A DNA stretch of 64,000 bases from Bradyrhizobium sp. JYMT SZCCT0180 (GTDB lineage: Bacteria > Pseudomonadota > Alphaproteobacteria > Rhizobiales > Xanthobacteraceae): positions 35,892 to 99,891 of the forward strand of contig NZ_JAFCLZ010000029.1 of NCBI RefSeq assembly GCF_018130165.1, given 5' to 3'. Each line of letters begins with the position of its first letter. Positions within the stretch are counted from its first letter, which is position 1. Below are positions 43,528 to 51,804 of the stretch, one piece after another. The translations under genes were made by a program, and so were the position numbers. The notes under the pieces were generated by a model. That model saw nothing but the letters and a program-made list of their open reading frames with translations. It was not told where the DNA came from and did no database searches.

Positions 43528-45117
43528 ATGCGCGACCAGTTCACCAACACCCAGCAGATCCGCAAACCCGCGGTCACCGCCAAGGGCGGCATCGTCGCCG
43601 CGCAATCGGGCAAGGCGGCAGCCGTCGGCGCCGAGGTGCTGGCGGCGGGCGGCGATTGCGTCGATGCCGTGATCGCGACCACGTTTGCGCTGGGCGTGCT
43701 GGAGCCCTGGATGAGCGGGCTCGGCGGCGGCGGCGCGATGGTGCTCTACCGCGCCCGCGAGGACCGTTATGAAGTGATCGACTACGGCATGCGGGCGCCG
43801 CTCAGCCTTCGTCTGGAGGATTATCCGCTGAGCGGCGGTGCGGCATCCGATCTGTTTCCATGGGCGCGGGTCAAGGACGACCGCAACATCCATGGCCCCG
43901 GCTCGATCGCGGTGCCCGGCGTGGTCGCCGGCATGGAGGAAGCGCATCGCCGCCACGCCAAAATGCCGTGGCAGGAATTGCTCGCGCCCAGCGTCGCGCT
44001 CGCCGGTGAAGGCCTTGCGGTGGACTGGTGGACCACGCTGATGATTGCGAGTGCGGCGCTTGATCTCAGGCGCTATCCCGCCAGCGCCGCCGCCTATCTC
44101 GTCGATGGATTGCCGCCGAATGCACCATGGGGGATCAAGACCAGGGTTCGCCTGCCGCAGGACAAGCTCAAGGCCACGATGGCGCATCTCGCCGCCCAAG
44201 GCCCGCGCGACTTCTACGAAGGCGATCTGGCGCGCAGCCTCGCCGCCGATGTGCGGAGCGCCGGCGGCGCGCTGTCGGTCGAAGATCTCATCCCGTTCAA
44301 GGCTTTTCTGCGCGAACCGCTGGCGATCCCCTATCGCGGCGGCAAGGTGTTTGCGACGCCGGAACTGACCGCCGGGCCGACACTGGCGCGTACGCTGGAC
44401 CTGCTGCAGCGAAACCTGCAGCCCGCGAAAAGCGGACCTGACGCCGCGACCTACACGGCCTATGCCGAAGCGCTGCAAACGGCCTACCGCGAACGCCTGA
44501 AGGACATGGGCGACGCCGACGGCCGCCGCGCGCTCGGCGCCGAAACGCTGGCGCCGGCCTGCACCACGCATTTCTCGGCCGTCGACCGCGACGGAAACAT
44601 GGCCGCCGTGACGCAAACCCTGCTGTCATCGTTCGGCTCCAAATTCGTCTGCCCGCAAACCGGCATCACCATGAACAACGGCATCATGTGGTTCGACCCG
44701 ACGCCGGGCACGCCAAATTCGCTGGCGCCCGGCAAGCGCTGCCTCACCAATTACACGCCGGTGGTGGCGCAACCGTCCGACGGCCGCCGCACCGCCATCG
44801 GCGCCTCCGGCGGCCGGCGCATCCTGCCCGCGGTGACGCAGCTTCTGTCGTTCGTGATGGATTACGGCATGGATCTGGACGCAGCGATCCACCAGCCGCG
44901 CATCGACGCCAGCGAAGGCGCCATCGTGATAGGCGACGTGCGCTTGCCGAAATCGACGCGGGAGAGTCTGCGTGCGCGGTTCGATTACGAGGAAGCGCGG
45001 ATCCAGACCACGCCGATGAAGTTCGCCTGCCCGAGCGTCGTGCTGCGCGACGGCGCCACCAACAGCGGCGCCACCGAGGTGTTCCAGCCATGGAGTGAGG
45101 CGGTCGCGGAGGCGTAA
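43528..45117 (+). CDS. ggt: gamma-glutamyltransferase family Ntn-hydrolase
   Basis: The 529-residue protein is a self-processing Ntn hydrolase. The processing site is the first Thr of TTHFSAVDRDGNMAAVTQTL, about Thr346, which becomes the N-terminal nucleophile of the small subunit. The large-subunit start HAVEA-like region reads SGKAAAVGAEVLAAGGDCVD, and GGGGAMVLY and PGVVAGMEEAH are typical. No signal peptide is seen, unlike E. coli Ggt, so it may be cytoplasmic and act on a different gamma-glutamyl or amide substrate. Confidence 0.9.
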   Translation: MRDQFTNTQQIRKPAVTAKGGIVAAQSGKAAAVGAEVLAAGGDCVDAVIATTFALGVLEPWMSGLGGGGAMVLYRAREDRYEVIDYGMRAPLSLRLEDYPLSGGAASDLFPWARVKDDRNIHGPGSIAVPGVVAGMEEAHRRHAKMPWQELLAPSVALAGEGLAVDWWTTLMIASAALDLRRYPASAAAYLVDGLPPNAPWGIKTRVRLPQDKLKATMAHLAAQGPRDFYEGDLARSLAADVRSAGGALSVEDLIPFKAFLREPLAIPYRGGKVFATPELTAGPTLARTLDLLQRNLQPAKSGPDAATYTAYAEALQTAYRERLKDMGDADGRRALGAETLAPACTTHFSAVDRDGNMAAVTQTLLSSFGSKFVCPQTGITMNNGIMWFDPTPGTPNSLAPGKRCLTNYTPVVAQPSDGRRTAIGASGGRRILPAVTQLLSFVMDYGMDLDAAIHQPRIDASEGAIVIGDVRLPKSTRESLRARFDYEEARIQTTPMKFACPSVVLRDGATNSGATEVFQPWSEAVAEA

Positions 45118-45241
45118 CGCGACAATCGAAAGAAACGCTGTCGTGCGAAAAGTCTGGATCGTCCGCGCGGCTCTTTCCCGCCCGCCCCTCACCCGACATC
45201 GGCAACATGAGCAGCTCGATCCGATGAGCTAATTTAGCCGC

Positions 45242-46021
45242 TCAGGACTCAAGCGAGAGCAACGGGATATCGAGAAAATAGACGAACCCGCTCGGCTCAT
45301 AGGTCAATTTGACATTGCCTTTGAGTTGCCGGCCGAGCGTCTCGATCAGGCGCGTGCCAAAACTCTGACGCGTCGGGGCCGCAACCGCCGGGCCATCCTG
45401 TTCTTTCCAGGTGAAATACAGCCGCGATGCCGGCGCATCCATCGCCCAGCTGATTGCCACGTGACCGGCGGGCACCGACAATGCGCCAAATTTCGTGGTG
45501 TTGGTGCAGAGCTCGTTGAGGGTCATCGCGATCGCAATAACCGCGCCCGATGCGATCTGCACGTCGGATCCGGCAATCGAAAACCGGGGCTTGTCCGGAT
45601 TGTCGAACGGCTCGGTCGCCCCCTGGACAATCTTTCGCAGCTCCGCACCGGTCCAGCGAGCCTGCAACAGCAGATCATGGGCCCGCCCGAGCGCCAGCAG
45701 ACGGCCTTCGATCGCTTGCTGCGCATGCTGCGTGCTCGGCGCGTTGCGAAGACTTTGCGAAGCGATGGCGCCAACGGTTGCCAGCGTGTTCTTGATGCGG
45801 TGATGAAGCTCTTCGAGGATCAGTTTTTGCAGCTTGTCGGCGGCTTCGCGCTCCTTGGCGTCGATGCCGGCCTGCTCAAGCAGCGTCTCGGCGCTGAGCT
45901 TGGCCTGTGTCAGCAGCAGCCGGAGGCTGACGTTTTCGGCCGCCAGCTCCTCCTGCGGTGACGTCGGATCCGACGCATCGAGGGAGGCATACGGATCAGG
46001 AGCTGTTCTGAACATCGACAA
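45242..46021 (-). CDS. HWE-family sensor histidine kinase
   Basis: The protein has 259 residues. A short coiled N-terminus (AAENVSLRLLLTQAKLSAET) is followed by the kinase core with H-box ELHHRIKNTLATVGAIASQS, where His74 is the phospho-acceptor, and an ATP domain containing LNELCTNTTKFGAL and the W-x-E motif YFTWKEQDGP that gives the family its name. There is no membrane or sensory domain, so its input must come from a partner. The receiver protein encoded 103 bp downstream on the same strand side (46125-46511) is the natural partner. HWE kinases are abundant in Rhizobiales and often serve general stress or light responses. Confidence 0.92.
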   Translation of the reverse strand: MSMFRTAPDPYASLDASDPTSPQEELAAENVSLRLLLTQAKLSAETLLEQAGIDAKEREAADKLQKLILEELHHRIKNTLATVGAIASQSLRNAPSTQHAQQAIEGRLLALGRAHDLLLQARWTGAELRKIVQGATEPFDNPDKPRFSIAGSDVQIASGAVIAIAMTLNELCTNTTKFGALSVPAGHVAISWAMDAPASRLYFTWKEQDGPAVAAPTRQSFGTRLIETLGRQLKGNVKLTYEPSGFVYFLDIPLLSLES

Positions 46022-46124
46022 CGAGTACCACCATCTGTCCGGTTCCGGACATTTCTTTATGCCAATGATTCAGCCGTCTGACCTTTACGGTGCAGAGCCA
46101 TCGGATGTCCGTCTCCTGCCAATT

Positions 46125-46511
46125 TCAGGCCGGGCCGAGCATTTCGCGCATTTCCGCGATGATTTCGTCGGATTGCAGCGGTTTCCCGAAAAATCGGCTG
46201 TCCAGCGGAATGTCGCTGTCGGACAAATTCAGCTGTCCGGACGCCAAGATGATCTTGATGGGCGGCCAGTTCTCGCGGACCGCGTGCGCCAGTTGCAGCC
46301 CGTTCATGCTGCCGGGCATCTGAACGTCGGTAAGCATCAGCGCGATATCGGATCGGGAACGGAGGATGGTCATGGCTTCGTCCGCGTCCACGGCCTCGAC
46401 CGGGACGTAGCCGGCGTCTTCCACCATATCGACCACGCGCATGCGCAACATCATCTCGTCTTCAACGACGAGCACGACGAGCGGAAGGAGGGAATGATCC
46501 AGGGGCATCAT
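46125..46511 (-). CDS. single-domain response regulator
   Basis: The protein has 128 residues from ATG 46511; ATG 46508 is adjacent. The receiver has the acidic pair in VVLVVEDEMML, phospho-acceptor Asp62 in LMLTDVQMPGSMNG and Lys in FFGKPL. There is no output domain. The DVQMPGSMNGL form is characteristic of rhizobial receivers paired with HWE kinases, and the kinase gene lies directly downstream on the same strand. Confidence 0.92.
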   Translation of the reverse strand: MMPLDHSLLPLVVLVVEDEMMLRMRVVDMVEDAGYVPVEAVDADEAMTILRSRSDIALMLTDVQMPGSMNGLQLAHAVRENWPPIKIILASGQLNLSDSDIPLDSRFFGKPLQSDEIIAEMREMLGPA

Positions 46512-46518
46512 ATACGGC

Positions 46519-46770
46519 TCAACGGCGCGCCGTGACCACGCGCACCTCGCGAACGGCCGCACCCGATTCTGTGTCGCGCAGGCAGGATGAGGAGATGTTC
46601 GGCCAGTTCTCGCTGGCGCAATTTCCAGCGACCGCATGGACGGCCAGCCGGTCTGCCTTGGCAAAAGCAATGGTCTCGTCTGCTTTGACGACGTGTGCGA
46701 AGCCGGGCAGCGCAATTACCGACGCTCCTAGCAGCGCGAATATCGCGAACGCCGAGATAGATTTGATCAT
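46519..46770 (-). CDS. small secreted protein of unknown function
   Basis: The product has 83 residues from ATG 46770. A signal peptide (KSISAFAIFALLGASVIALP) is followed by a mature part with two Cys (GNCASENWPNISSSCLR) and an ending rich in Val and Arg (VREVRVVTARR). Small proteins with the phrase NWPNI..SCL after a signal are common in Bradyrhizobium, but their function is unknown. It ends 7 bp before the receiver gene start, so they may be cotranscribed. Confidence 0.7.
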   Translation of the reverse strand: MIKSISAFAIFALLGASVIALPGFAHVVKADETIAFAKADRLAVHAVAGNCASENWPNISSSCLRDTESGAAVREVRVVTARR

Positions 46771-46958
46771 TTTGGGCTGCTGACTGTGGCGGATCGCCAA
46801 TCCCGCTGCGCTTGGGGATCAGTTGGCAACGGCGCTGCGGATGCAGAGTTCCGCAACGACGACTTATATTTGCATCGCCACTTGCCAATGAAGGCAAGTG
46901 TCAATACCGGCTCGCGCAGCGGCGTTGTCAATTATAGCCCGCGCCGCCGCCTCGGCCG

Positions 46959-47237
46959 TCAGCCGCGAAAGTCGATGCTGCGCAGGATGATGCCGGGAGG
47001 CGTGCCCTCGAACTCCCTCGCCTGAAACTTGCGCGAGGCGCATTGTTCGATCCGATCGCGCAACCGGACGAACTGCTCTTCACGCCGTTCCGGCGCCGTC
47101 CGCGAAACACGCTCAAGGTCGTCCATCGCCGACGCGCTGACGGCGCAGGGGACTTCCCTGCCGTCGTCCATCATGGAAAACTTCAGCACCATGCGATCAT
47201 ATTCGTAACCCCCGATGCTGCCACGCGCGAGCGTCAT
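46959..47237 (-). CDS. DUF1488-like small protein
   Basis: About 92 residues from ATG 47237, the usual family beginning (MTLARG, then GYEYDRMVLKFSM). An in-frame GTG at 47285 directly follows the stop of the upstream gene and would add 16 residues. The segment VSASAMDDLERVSR and the end GTPPGIILRSIDFRG match rhizobial DUF1488-type proteins. Function unknown. It is probably cotranscribed with the small gene at 47286. Confidence 0.7.
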   Translation of the reverse strand: MTLARGSIGGYEYDRMVLKFSMMDDGREVPCAVSASAMDDLERVSRTAPERREEQFVRLRDRIEQCASRKFQAREFEGTPPGIILRSIDFRG

Positions 47238-47285
47238 CGGGCGGTTCTCAAAGGCCGGAACAACCGTACCATCGATTTCTCCCAC

Positions 47286-47474
47286 TTAACCCACCACCAT
47301 CTTCTTCTTGGCCGGCGGGGGATTGATTTCGGCAATCCTGCGCAGGCAGTCGGCTTCGGAATCATGCGGGCCCGAAACGAAGGTGCCGCTGACCTTGGTC
47401 GAGTACCAGCCGGACACGACACCGAGGCGAAGCGATTCTTCTGTCTTGACGTGACGGGGCGAGAGATTCTTCAT
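47286..47474 (-). CDS. small hypothetical protein
   Basis: Not recognised. About 62 residues from ATG 47474 (MKNLSPRHVKTEESLRLG); a GTG at 47519 would add 15. The middle GWYSTKVSGTFVSGPHDSEA and DCLRRIAEINPPP look like a conserved rhizobial small protein. It is immediately upstream of the DUF1488-like gene. Confidence 0.5.
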   Translation of the reverse strand: MKNLSPRHVKTEESLRLGVVSGWYSTKVSGTFVSGPHDSEADCLRRIAEINPPPAKKKMVVG

Positions 47475-47563
47475 CAGATAAGAACTTTCAGTTTGGCCGT
47501 TCGATCTTGCATCGAACACGCTGGATAAAGTCTTGGTTGGTCGAAGCCTCTTGTTCGTCTTGT

Positions 47564-47893
47564 TCAGGCATCATCGCCGGCGAGCCGGGTGAGATCGGCA
47601 AGCACCGCGCTAACGAGGTCGCGGTGATGCGTGTCCGATGGCGCGAGGCTGGCCGAATAGAGATTGAGCACGTAACGCGCCTTGGCCACCGCCTCGGACC
47701 ACGAGGCGGCCGGTACGGCCAGTAGCTGGATTTCGAGCTCGCCCTGCTTGTCGCGCAGCAGCTTGGCGTTGGCCTCGACGTCGGCCAGCACGCGGCGGAT
47801 ATCGGTTGCCTTCTGCGCCGCCATGCCGCGATGCTTGTCGAGCTCGATCGGAGTTTCAGTCACGAGGCGCGCTCGCGTCGATGCGCTGCGCAT
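47564..47893 (-). CDS. small hypothetical protein, helical
   Basis: Not recognised. 109 residues, predicted to be mostly helix: MAAQKATDIRRVLADVEANA then KLLRDKQGELEIQLLAV resembles a coiled coil. A second part, KARYVLNLYSASLAPSD, is more conserved-looking. It overlaps the 3' end of the next upstream gene by 38 bp, so translation is likely coupled. Confidence 0.55.
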   Translation of the reverse strand: MRSASTRARLVTETPIELDKHRGMAAQKATDIRRVLADVEANAKLLRDKQGELEIQLLAVPAASWSEAVAKARYVLNLYSASLAPSDTHHRDLVSAVLADLTRLAGDDA

Positions 47894-48125
47894 CGGACAG
47901 ATCGACCGAACTAATCGAAATCATTTCCATTGAAGATCGGTGCGGCGCCGCTGCAGGGACCATGATCATGGTGGCGACACGCCGGAAGCACGGGAACGAC
48001 AGCCCTTCGATCATCTCCTCATCGGTGACGACTTCGTAAGCGCCGGGCGCGAGTTGGCGATCAATTCCCTTGATGCGGAACGGGTGCCTGAAATGAATCG
48101 TTTCCCGTCGCGAGCGCATCGTCAT
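47856..48125 (-). CDS. small hypothetical protein (rhizobial conserved)
   Basis: 89 residues from ATG 48125. The core RRETIHFRHPFRIKGIDRQL and APGAYEVVTDEEMIEGLSFP resembles a family of small soluble proteins found repeatedly in Bradyrhizobium genomes. Function unknown. It is followed by an overlapping helical gene. Confidence 0.6.
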   Translation of the reverse strand: MTMRSRRETIHFRHPFRIKGIDRQLAPGAYEVVTDEEMIEGLSFPCFRRVATMIMVPAAAPHRSSMEMISISSVDLSDAQRIDASAPRD

Positions 48126-48316
48126 GGCAACAGACCTCGTCTGTGCACGGAACCATCGGATTGTTCGGACATCGGCGCAGCGTGCGCGCTTTTGCGGCAA
48201 TTAGCTATCGTTTTCTCTGTCGAGAGGCGCATTTGGTCGAATAAAGCAGCAAAAGCCTTGTATTCGGTGGTTTCGTAGCCATTTCAAGCAGGTATTCAGC
48301 CAAGAAAGTATTTCGA

Positions 48317-49126
48317 ATGAAGCTGCGCGTCGGATTCGAAATGCTCTACGATTTCCCGCAGCCGACCCCCATGATCATGGTGCTGGGCACGCATTTCACG
48401 CGCGCCTCCGATGTCATCGTGCCCGACTTCCTGACCACCACGCCTGCGGTCGAGATCACGCCCTATCGCGACATGTTCGGCAATTGGTGCAGCCGCATGG
48501 TGGCGCCTGCGGGGCGCCTCCGTCTTGCCGCCGATGGCGTCGTTCGCGACTCCGGCCTGCCCGATCCGGTGTTCCCCTCGGCGGTCCAGCATGCGGTCGA
48601 GGATCTGCCTGCGGACACATTGGTGTATCTGCTCGGCAGCCGCTATTGCGAAACCGACCGGCTGTCCGAAATCGCCTGGCAATTGTTCGAGAAGACGCCG
48701 CCGGGCTGGGTGCGGGTGCAGGCGATCTGCGATTTCGTGCATCGCCACATCGCGTTCGGCTACGAGCACGCCCGCGCCACCAAGACGGCGTGGGAGGCCT
48801 ATAGCGAAGGCAAGGGCGTCTGCCGCGACTATGCTCATCTCGCCATCACGTTCTGCCGCTGCATGAACATTCCGGCGCGCTATTGCACCGGCTATCTCAG
48901 CGACATCGGTACGCCTAAACCCTGGGCCGTCGGAGACTTCGCCGGCTGGTTCGAAGCCTATATCGGCGGGCGCTGGCACATGTTCGATCCGCGCAACAAC
49001 GTGCCGCGGATCGGCCGCGTCCTGATTGCGCAGGGCCGCGATGCCTCCGACGTGCCGATCACCCAGACCTTCGGCCCGAACACGCTGGCGAGTTTCAAGG
49101 TGTGGACCGATGAGGTCGCGGCGTGA
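48317..49126 (+). CDS. transglutaminase-like cysteine protease
   Basis: The 269-residue protein has a beta-rich N-terminal half (Bact_transglu_N-like) and a transglutaminase core: AYSEGKGVCRDYAHLAITFC with nucleophile Cys169, ARYCTGYLSD, and GGRWHMFDPRNN with His221 and Asp224. This is the Cys-His-Asp triad of the bacterial transglutaminase-like family, which includes proteases and amidases. There is no signal peptide. It overlaps a small gene by 4 bp at its 3' end. Confidence 0.9.
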   Translation: MKLRVGFEMLYDFPQPTPMIMVLGTHFTRASDVIVPDFLTTTPAVEITPYRDMFGNWCSRMVAPAGRLRLAADGVVRDSGLPDPVFPSAVQHAVEDLPADTLVYLLGSRYCETDRLSEIAWQLFEKTPPGWVRVQAICDFVHRHIAFGYEHARATKTAWEAYSEGKGVCRDYAHLAITFCRCMNIPARYCTGYLSDIGTPKPWAVGDFAGWFEAYIGGRWHMFDPRNNVPRIGRVLIAQGRDASDVPITQTFGPNTLASFKVWTDEVAA

Positions 49127-49314
49127 GCGAACCACACCCTGCCCTCAGCGCCGACGAATTCGCCTCCTTGCGCGAAGTCAGCAAGGGCGATGCGCAGCGT
49201 GAAATTCCACAGCTGCACTGGGAGCGGCTGGTCGGTCTCGGATACGCAGTGCGGCGGCTCGGCGAACTCGGCTTGACCGCGTCCGGCCTGAGGCGCCTGG
49301 CGAGCGGTCAGTAG
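49123..49314 (+). CDS. small hypothetical protein coupled to the transglutaminase-like gene
   Basis: 63 codons, starting at GTG 49123 that overlaps the upstream stop as GTGA. The sequence LHWERLVGLGYAVRRLGELG and LTASGLRRLASG looks like a short winged-helix fragment. Not recognised; it may be a small regulator or toxin-antitoxin-like remnant, but that is not supported. Confidence 0.45.
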   Translation: MSEPHPALSADEFASLREVSKGDAQREIPQLHWERLVGLGYAVRRLGELGLTASGLRRLASGQ

Positions 49315-49412
49315 CCCCTTCAACCCCTGGAGCCCCTTGCTCCGCTGGCGAGATGGATGCAACTTTCGGCCGACTTGGCCGTAACTTGCTGCATCAGCCA
49401 GGGAATGCCCGC

Positions 49413-49817
49413 ATGCGCGCTCTTGCTCTGCTTGTCGTCTTCCTGATCGGATTTGGATCGCCGGCCTTCGCCGACGACGTCGCCGCTGCGCAGCGCGTGA
49501 TCCGCGCCCAGGAGCAGGCCTTTGGCCGCGACGATTCCGCCGCCGCCTATTTCCACGCGGCGCCCGCGATCAAGCAGATTTTTCCGGAAGCCGATATCTT
49601 CATGCAGATGGTCCGGCAGGCCTATCCGCCGGTGTACCGCCACAAGAGTTTTGAATTCGGCGAAGCCCGCGCGGCGGGTGGCCAGATCGCCCAGCGCGTC
49701 CACATCGTCGATGCCAATGGTGAGGCATGGGAGGCGTTGTATACGCTGGAGCAGCAGCCCGACGGCAGCTTCAAGATCACGGGCTGCTCGTTGTTGAAGG
49801 CAGGCCAGGCGGTGTGA
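49413..49817 (+). CDS. DUF4864-like secreted protein
   Basis: The protein has 134 residues from ATG 49413 (AGGGAATGCCCGC). A signal peptide (ALALLVVFLIGFGSPAFADD) is followed by a SnoaL/NTF2-like domain: VIRAQEQAFGRDDSAAAYFH, FMQMVRQAYPPVYRHKSFEF, and LYTLEQQPDGSFKITGCSLL, the DUF4864 pattern. Function unknown, found across Rhizobiales as a periplasmic protein. Confidence 0.8.
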   Translation: MRALALLVVFLIGFGSPAFADDVAAAQRVIRAQEQAFGRDDSAAAYFHAAPAIKQIFPEADIFMQMVRQAYPPVYRHKSFEFGEARAAGGQIAQRVHIVDANGEAWEALYTLEQQPDGSFKITGCSLLKAGQAV

Positions 49818-49955
49818 GAATACGTTGCGACAGAGGGCCGCACCAAGCCTCGACATCAGAATTCGCACGCAGTCCTTTGCCATTGCAACCGCCCGGGGTT
49901 TACGCCTTACTCGCCCCAATGGACGCGACCGCGTCTTGATCCGGAGGAAACAAAA

Positions 49956-50333
49956 ATGAAAACAGTACAGACGATGCTCGCCGAGGCCGAAGCCGAGGTG
50001 CCGCGTATCAGCCCGGATGAAGCGAAGAAACTGGTCGGCCGGGCCGACGTGCTGTTTCTCGACGTCCGTGAACCGGCCGAGGTCGCAGCATCCGGCAAGG
50101 TCCCGGGCGCGCTCGCGATCCCGCGAGGACTTGTGGAATTTCGCGCCGATCCAGCTTCCGCGCTGCACGACGCGGCGTTCGATCGATCCAAGACGGTGGT
50201 CGCCTACTGCGCATCCGGCGGGCGCTCGGCGCTGGTCGGCAAGACCCTGAAAGACATGGGATACAATAACGTCCGCAACCTTGGCGGCTTCAAGGGCTGG
50301 CTGGAAGCCGGCGGCGAAGTCGAAAAGGGATGA
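49956..50333 (+). CDS. rhodanese-like sulfurtransferase
   Basis: The 125-residue single rhodanese domain has LFLDVREPAEVAASGKVPGA, nucleophile Cys in AYCASGGRSALVG and NLGGFKGWLEAGG. It would transfer sulfane sulfur via a persulfide on that Cys. The active-site loop, CASGGR, is the type found in small thiosulfate or polysulfide-handling rhodaneses. GGAGGAAACAAAA precedes ATG 49956. Confidence 0.92.
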   Translation: MKTVQTMLAEAEAEVPRISPDEAKKLVGRADVLFLDVREPAEVAASGKVPGALAIPRGLVEFRADPASALHDAAFDRSKTVVAYCASGGRSALVGKTLKDMGYNNVRNLGGFKGWLEAGGEVEKG

Positions 50334-50340
50334 TCGGCGC

Positions 50341-50418
50341 GAGCATGATCCGGAACGCGGAGATCATGCTCACACAAAAAGATGGAGCGGGATGACGGTT
50401 CGAAGCAACGTCATCCCG
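50341..50418. terminator. two palindromic intergenic elements between convergent genes
   Basis: GAGCATGATC/GATCATGCTC (50341-50350 with 50362-50371) and CGGGATGACG/CGTCATCCCG (50388-50397 with 50409-50418), both perfect 10-bp stems. The second ends just before the stop of the minus-strand MFS gene. The first is of a type dispersed widely in Bradyrhizobium-like genomes. Together they can end transcription from both sides. Confidence 0.7.
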
Positions 50419-50420
50419 AT

Positions 50421-51656
50421 CTAGGCCATCGCCATCCGCTGCCGCGCGCGCATCAGCAGCAGCACCATGATGGCGATGTTGACCACGTTCCAGGCGACGC
50501 CGTTAGTGAACGCGGCGGCGTAGGAGCCGGTGGCGTCGAAGATCACGCCGGAGATCCAGCCGCCGAACGACATGCCGAACACCGAGGCCAGGATCACGAA
50601 TCCGACGCGCGTCGCTGCCTCCGAAGCCGGCATCGTCTCGCGGACGATGATGGCGTAGCTCGGCACGATGCCGCCCTGGAACAGCCCGAACATCGCGGAG
50701 ATCAAATAGAGCGAGGTCAGGCCGTCGAAGAACAGATAGAACAGCAGCGCGGTAGCTTGCGCCACCGAGCCGATCAGGAGCGTCGGGATGGCGCCGATCT
50801 TGTCGGCCAGGAAACCAGAGCCGATGCGGCTGATGATGCCAAGGCCCAGCATCAGCGACAGCATTTCGGCGCCGCGCGCCACGCCATAGCCGAGATCGTT
50901 GCAATAGGCGACGATGTGAACCTGCGGCATCGACATCGCCACGCAGCAGGAGATGCTTGCGAGCCCCAGGATCACGGTGAGCGCATTGGTTGACAGCTTC
51001 AGGTCAAGCCGCGGCGGCAGCGCGTTGGCGTGGCTGCGGCGCACCCCTGCGCCCATCAGCACGCGCAAGCCGATCAGCGCCAGCGTCATCGCCACGGCGG
51101 TGAAGATGCCGACCGCGATATGGGTGGTGCGCCAGCCATAGGTCTGCATGCCCCAGTTCACCAGTGACGGCCAGACCGCACCGCCGATGTAGTTGCCGCT
51201 GGCGGCGATCGCGACCGCCAGCCCGCGGTAGCGCTCGAACCAGTGCGAGGCTTCCGCCATCAGCGGGCCGAAGGTTGCCGCCGAAGAAAGCCCAATGGCA
51301 AAATGCACGAGAATGTACGGCCAGATCGACCATGACATGCCGGCGACGATATAGCCGAGGCCCAGAAGTCCGATGCCAATCCCGATCGCCGTGACGATAC
51401 CGTAACGGTCGGATATCTTGCCTGTTATCACCTGGCCCAAACCGAAACCGAGCATCATCATGGTGAAGGCCAGTGACGCCGTGCCTCGCGTGGCGGCGAA
51501 ATCCTGTTGCACCACCGGCAGCGCGACCACCACCGACCACATGCCGACGCTGCCGAGCGAGCCGATCAGCACGGCCACGGCAAGCCGGGCCCAGGCTCGG
51601 CGCGAGTCGGGAACGAACAGTTCGGAATCTCGAATGAATTCAGAAGAAATTACCAC
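50421..51656 (-). CDS. MFS transporter, OFA/oxalate-formate antiporter-like
   Basis: The 411-residue protein has about 12 membrane segments. It shows GLGQVITGKISDRYGI (loop 2-3 motif), ASHWFERYRGLAVAIAASG (motif of the monocarboxylate/OFA type) and GFLADKIGAIPTLLIGS in the second half. Family members carry small organic anions. It begins at GTG 51656. No operon partner is present; an amidase gene lies upstream on the same strand, and a link is only possible. Confidence 0.87.
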   Translation of the reverse strand: MVISSEFIRDSELFVPDSRRAWARLAVAVLIGSLGSVGMWSVVVALPVVQQDFAATRGTASLAFTMMMLGFGLGQVITGKISDRYGIVTAIGIGIGLLGLGYIVAGMSWSIWPYILVHFAIGLSSAATFGPLMAEASHWFERYRGLAVAIAASGNYIGGAVWPSLVNWGMQTYGWRTTHIAVGIFTAVAMTLALIGLRVLMGAGVRRSHANALPPRLDLKLSTNALTVILGLASISCCVAMSMPQVHIVAYCNDLGYGVARGAEMLSLMLGLGIISRIGSGFLADKIGAIPTLLIGSVAQATALLFYLFFDGLTSLYLISAMFGLFQGGIVPSYAIIVRETMPASEAATRVGFVILASVFGMSFGGWISGVIFDATGSYAAAFTNGVAWNVVNIAIMVLLLMRARQRMAMA

Positions 51657-51761
51657 GGCGGGCGCAACTTCTAGCGCAATTGCCTAGAGGTCAAGCCACA
51701 ATGGCGCGATATTGGGCATGCAGATGTGGAGGGGGTGCGCGCCATATGACCAGCACCTCCT

Positions 51762-51802
51762 CCTCAGAGCATTAGCGCCTACCCCTCAGAGCAATGGCGC
51801 CT
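51762..51802. repeat. imperfect 19-bp direct repeat, 22-bp period
   Basis: Two copies of CCTCAGAGCA-N3-GCGCCT (51762-51780 and 51784-51802) differ at two positions. They lie immediately after the amidase stop. Confidence 0.6.
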
Positions 51803-51804
51803 GC

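Noticed and set aside
50341..50418. Possible CRISPR repeats
   Set aside because: The two palindromes differ and there is no regular spacing or spacer; they are dispersed intergenic elements.
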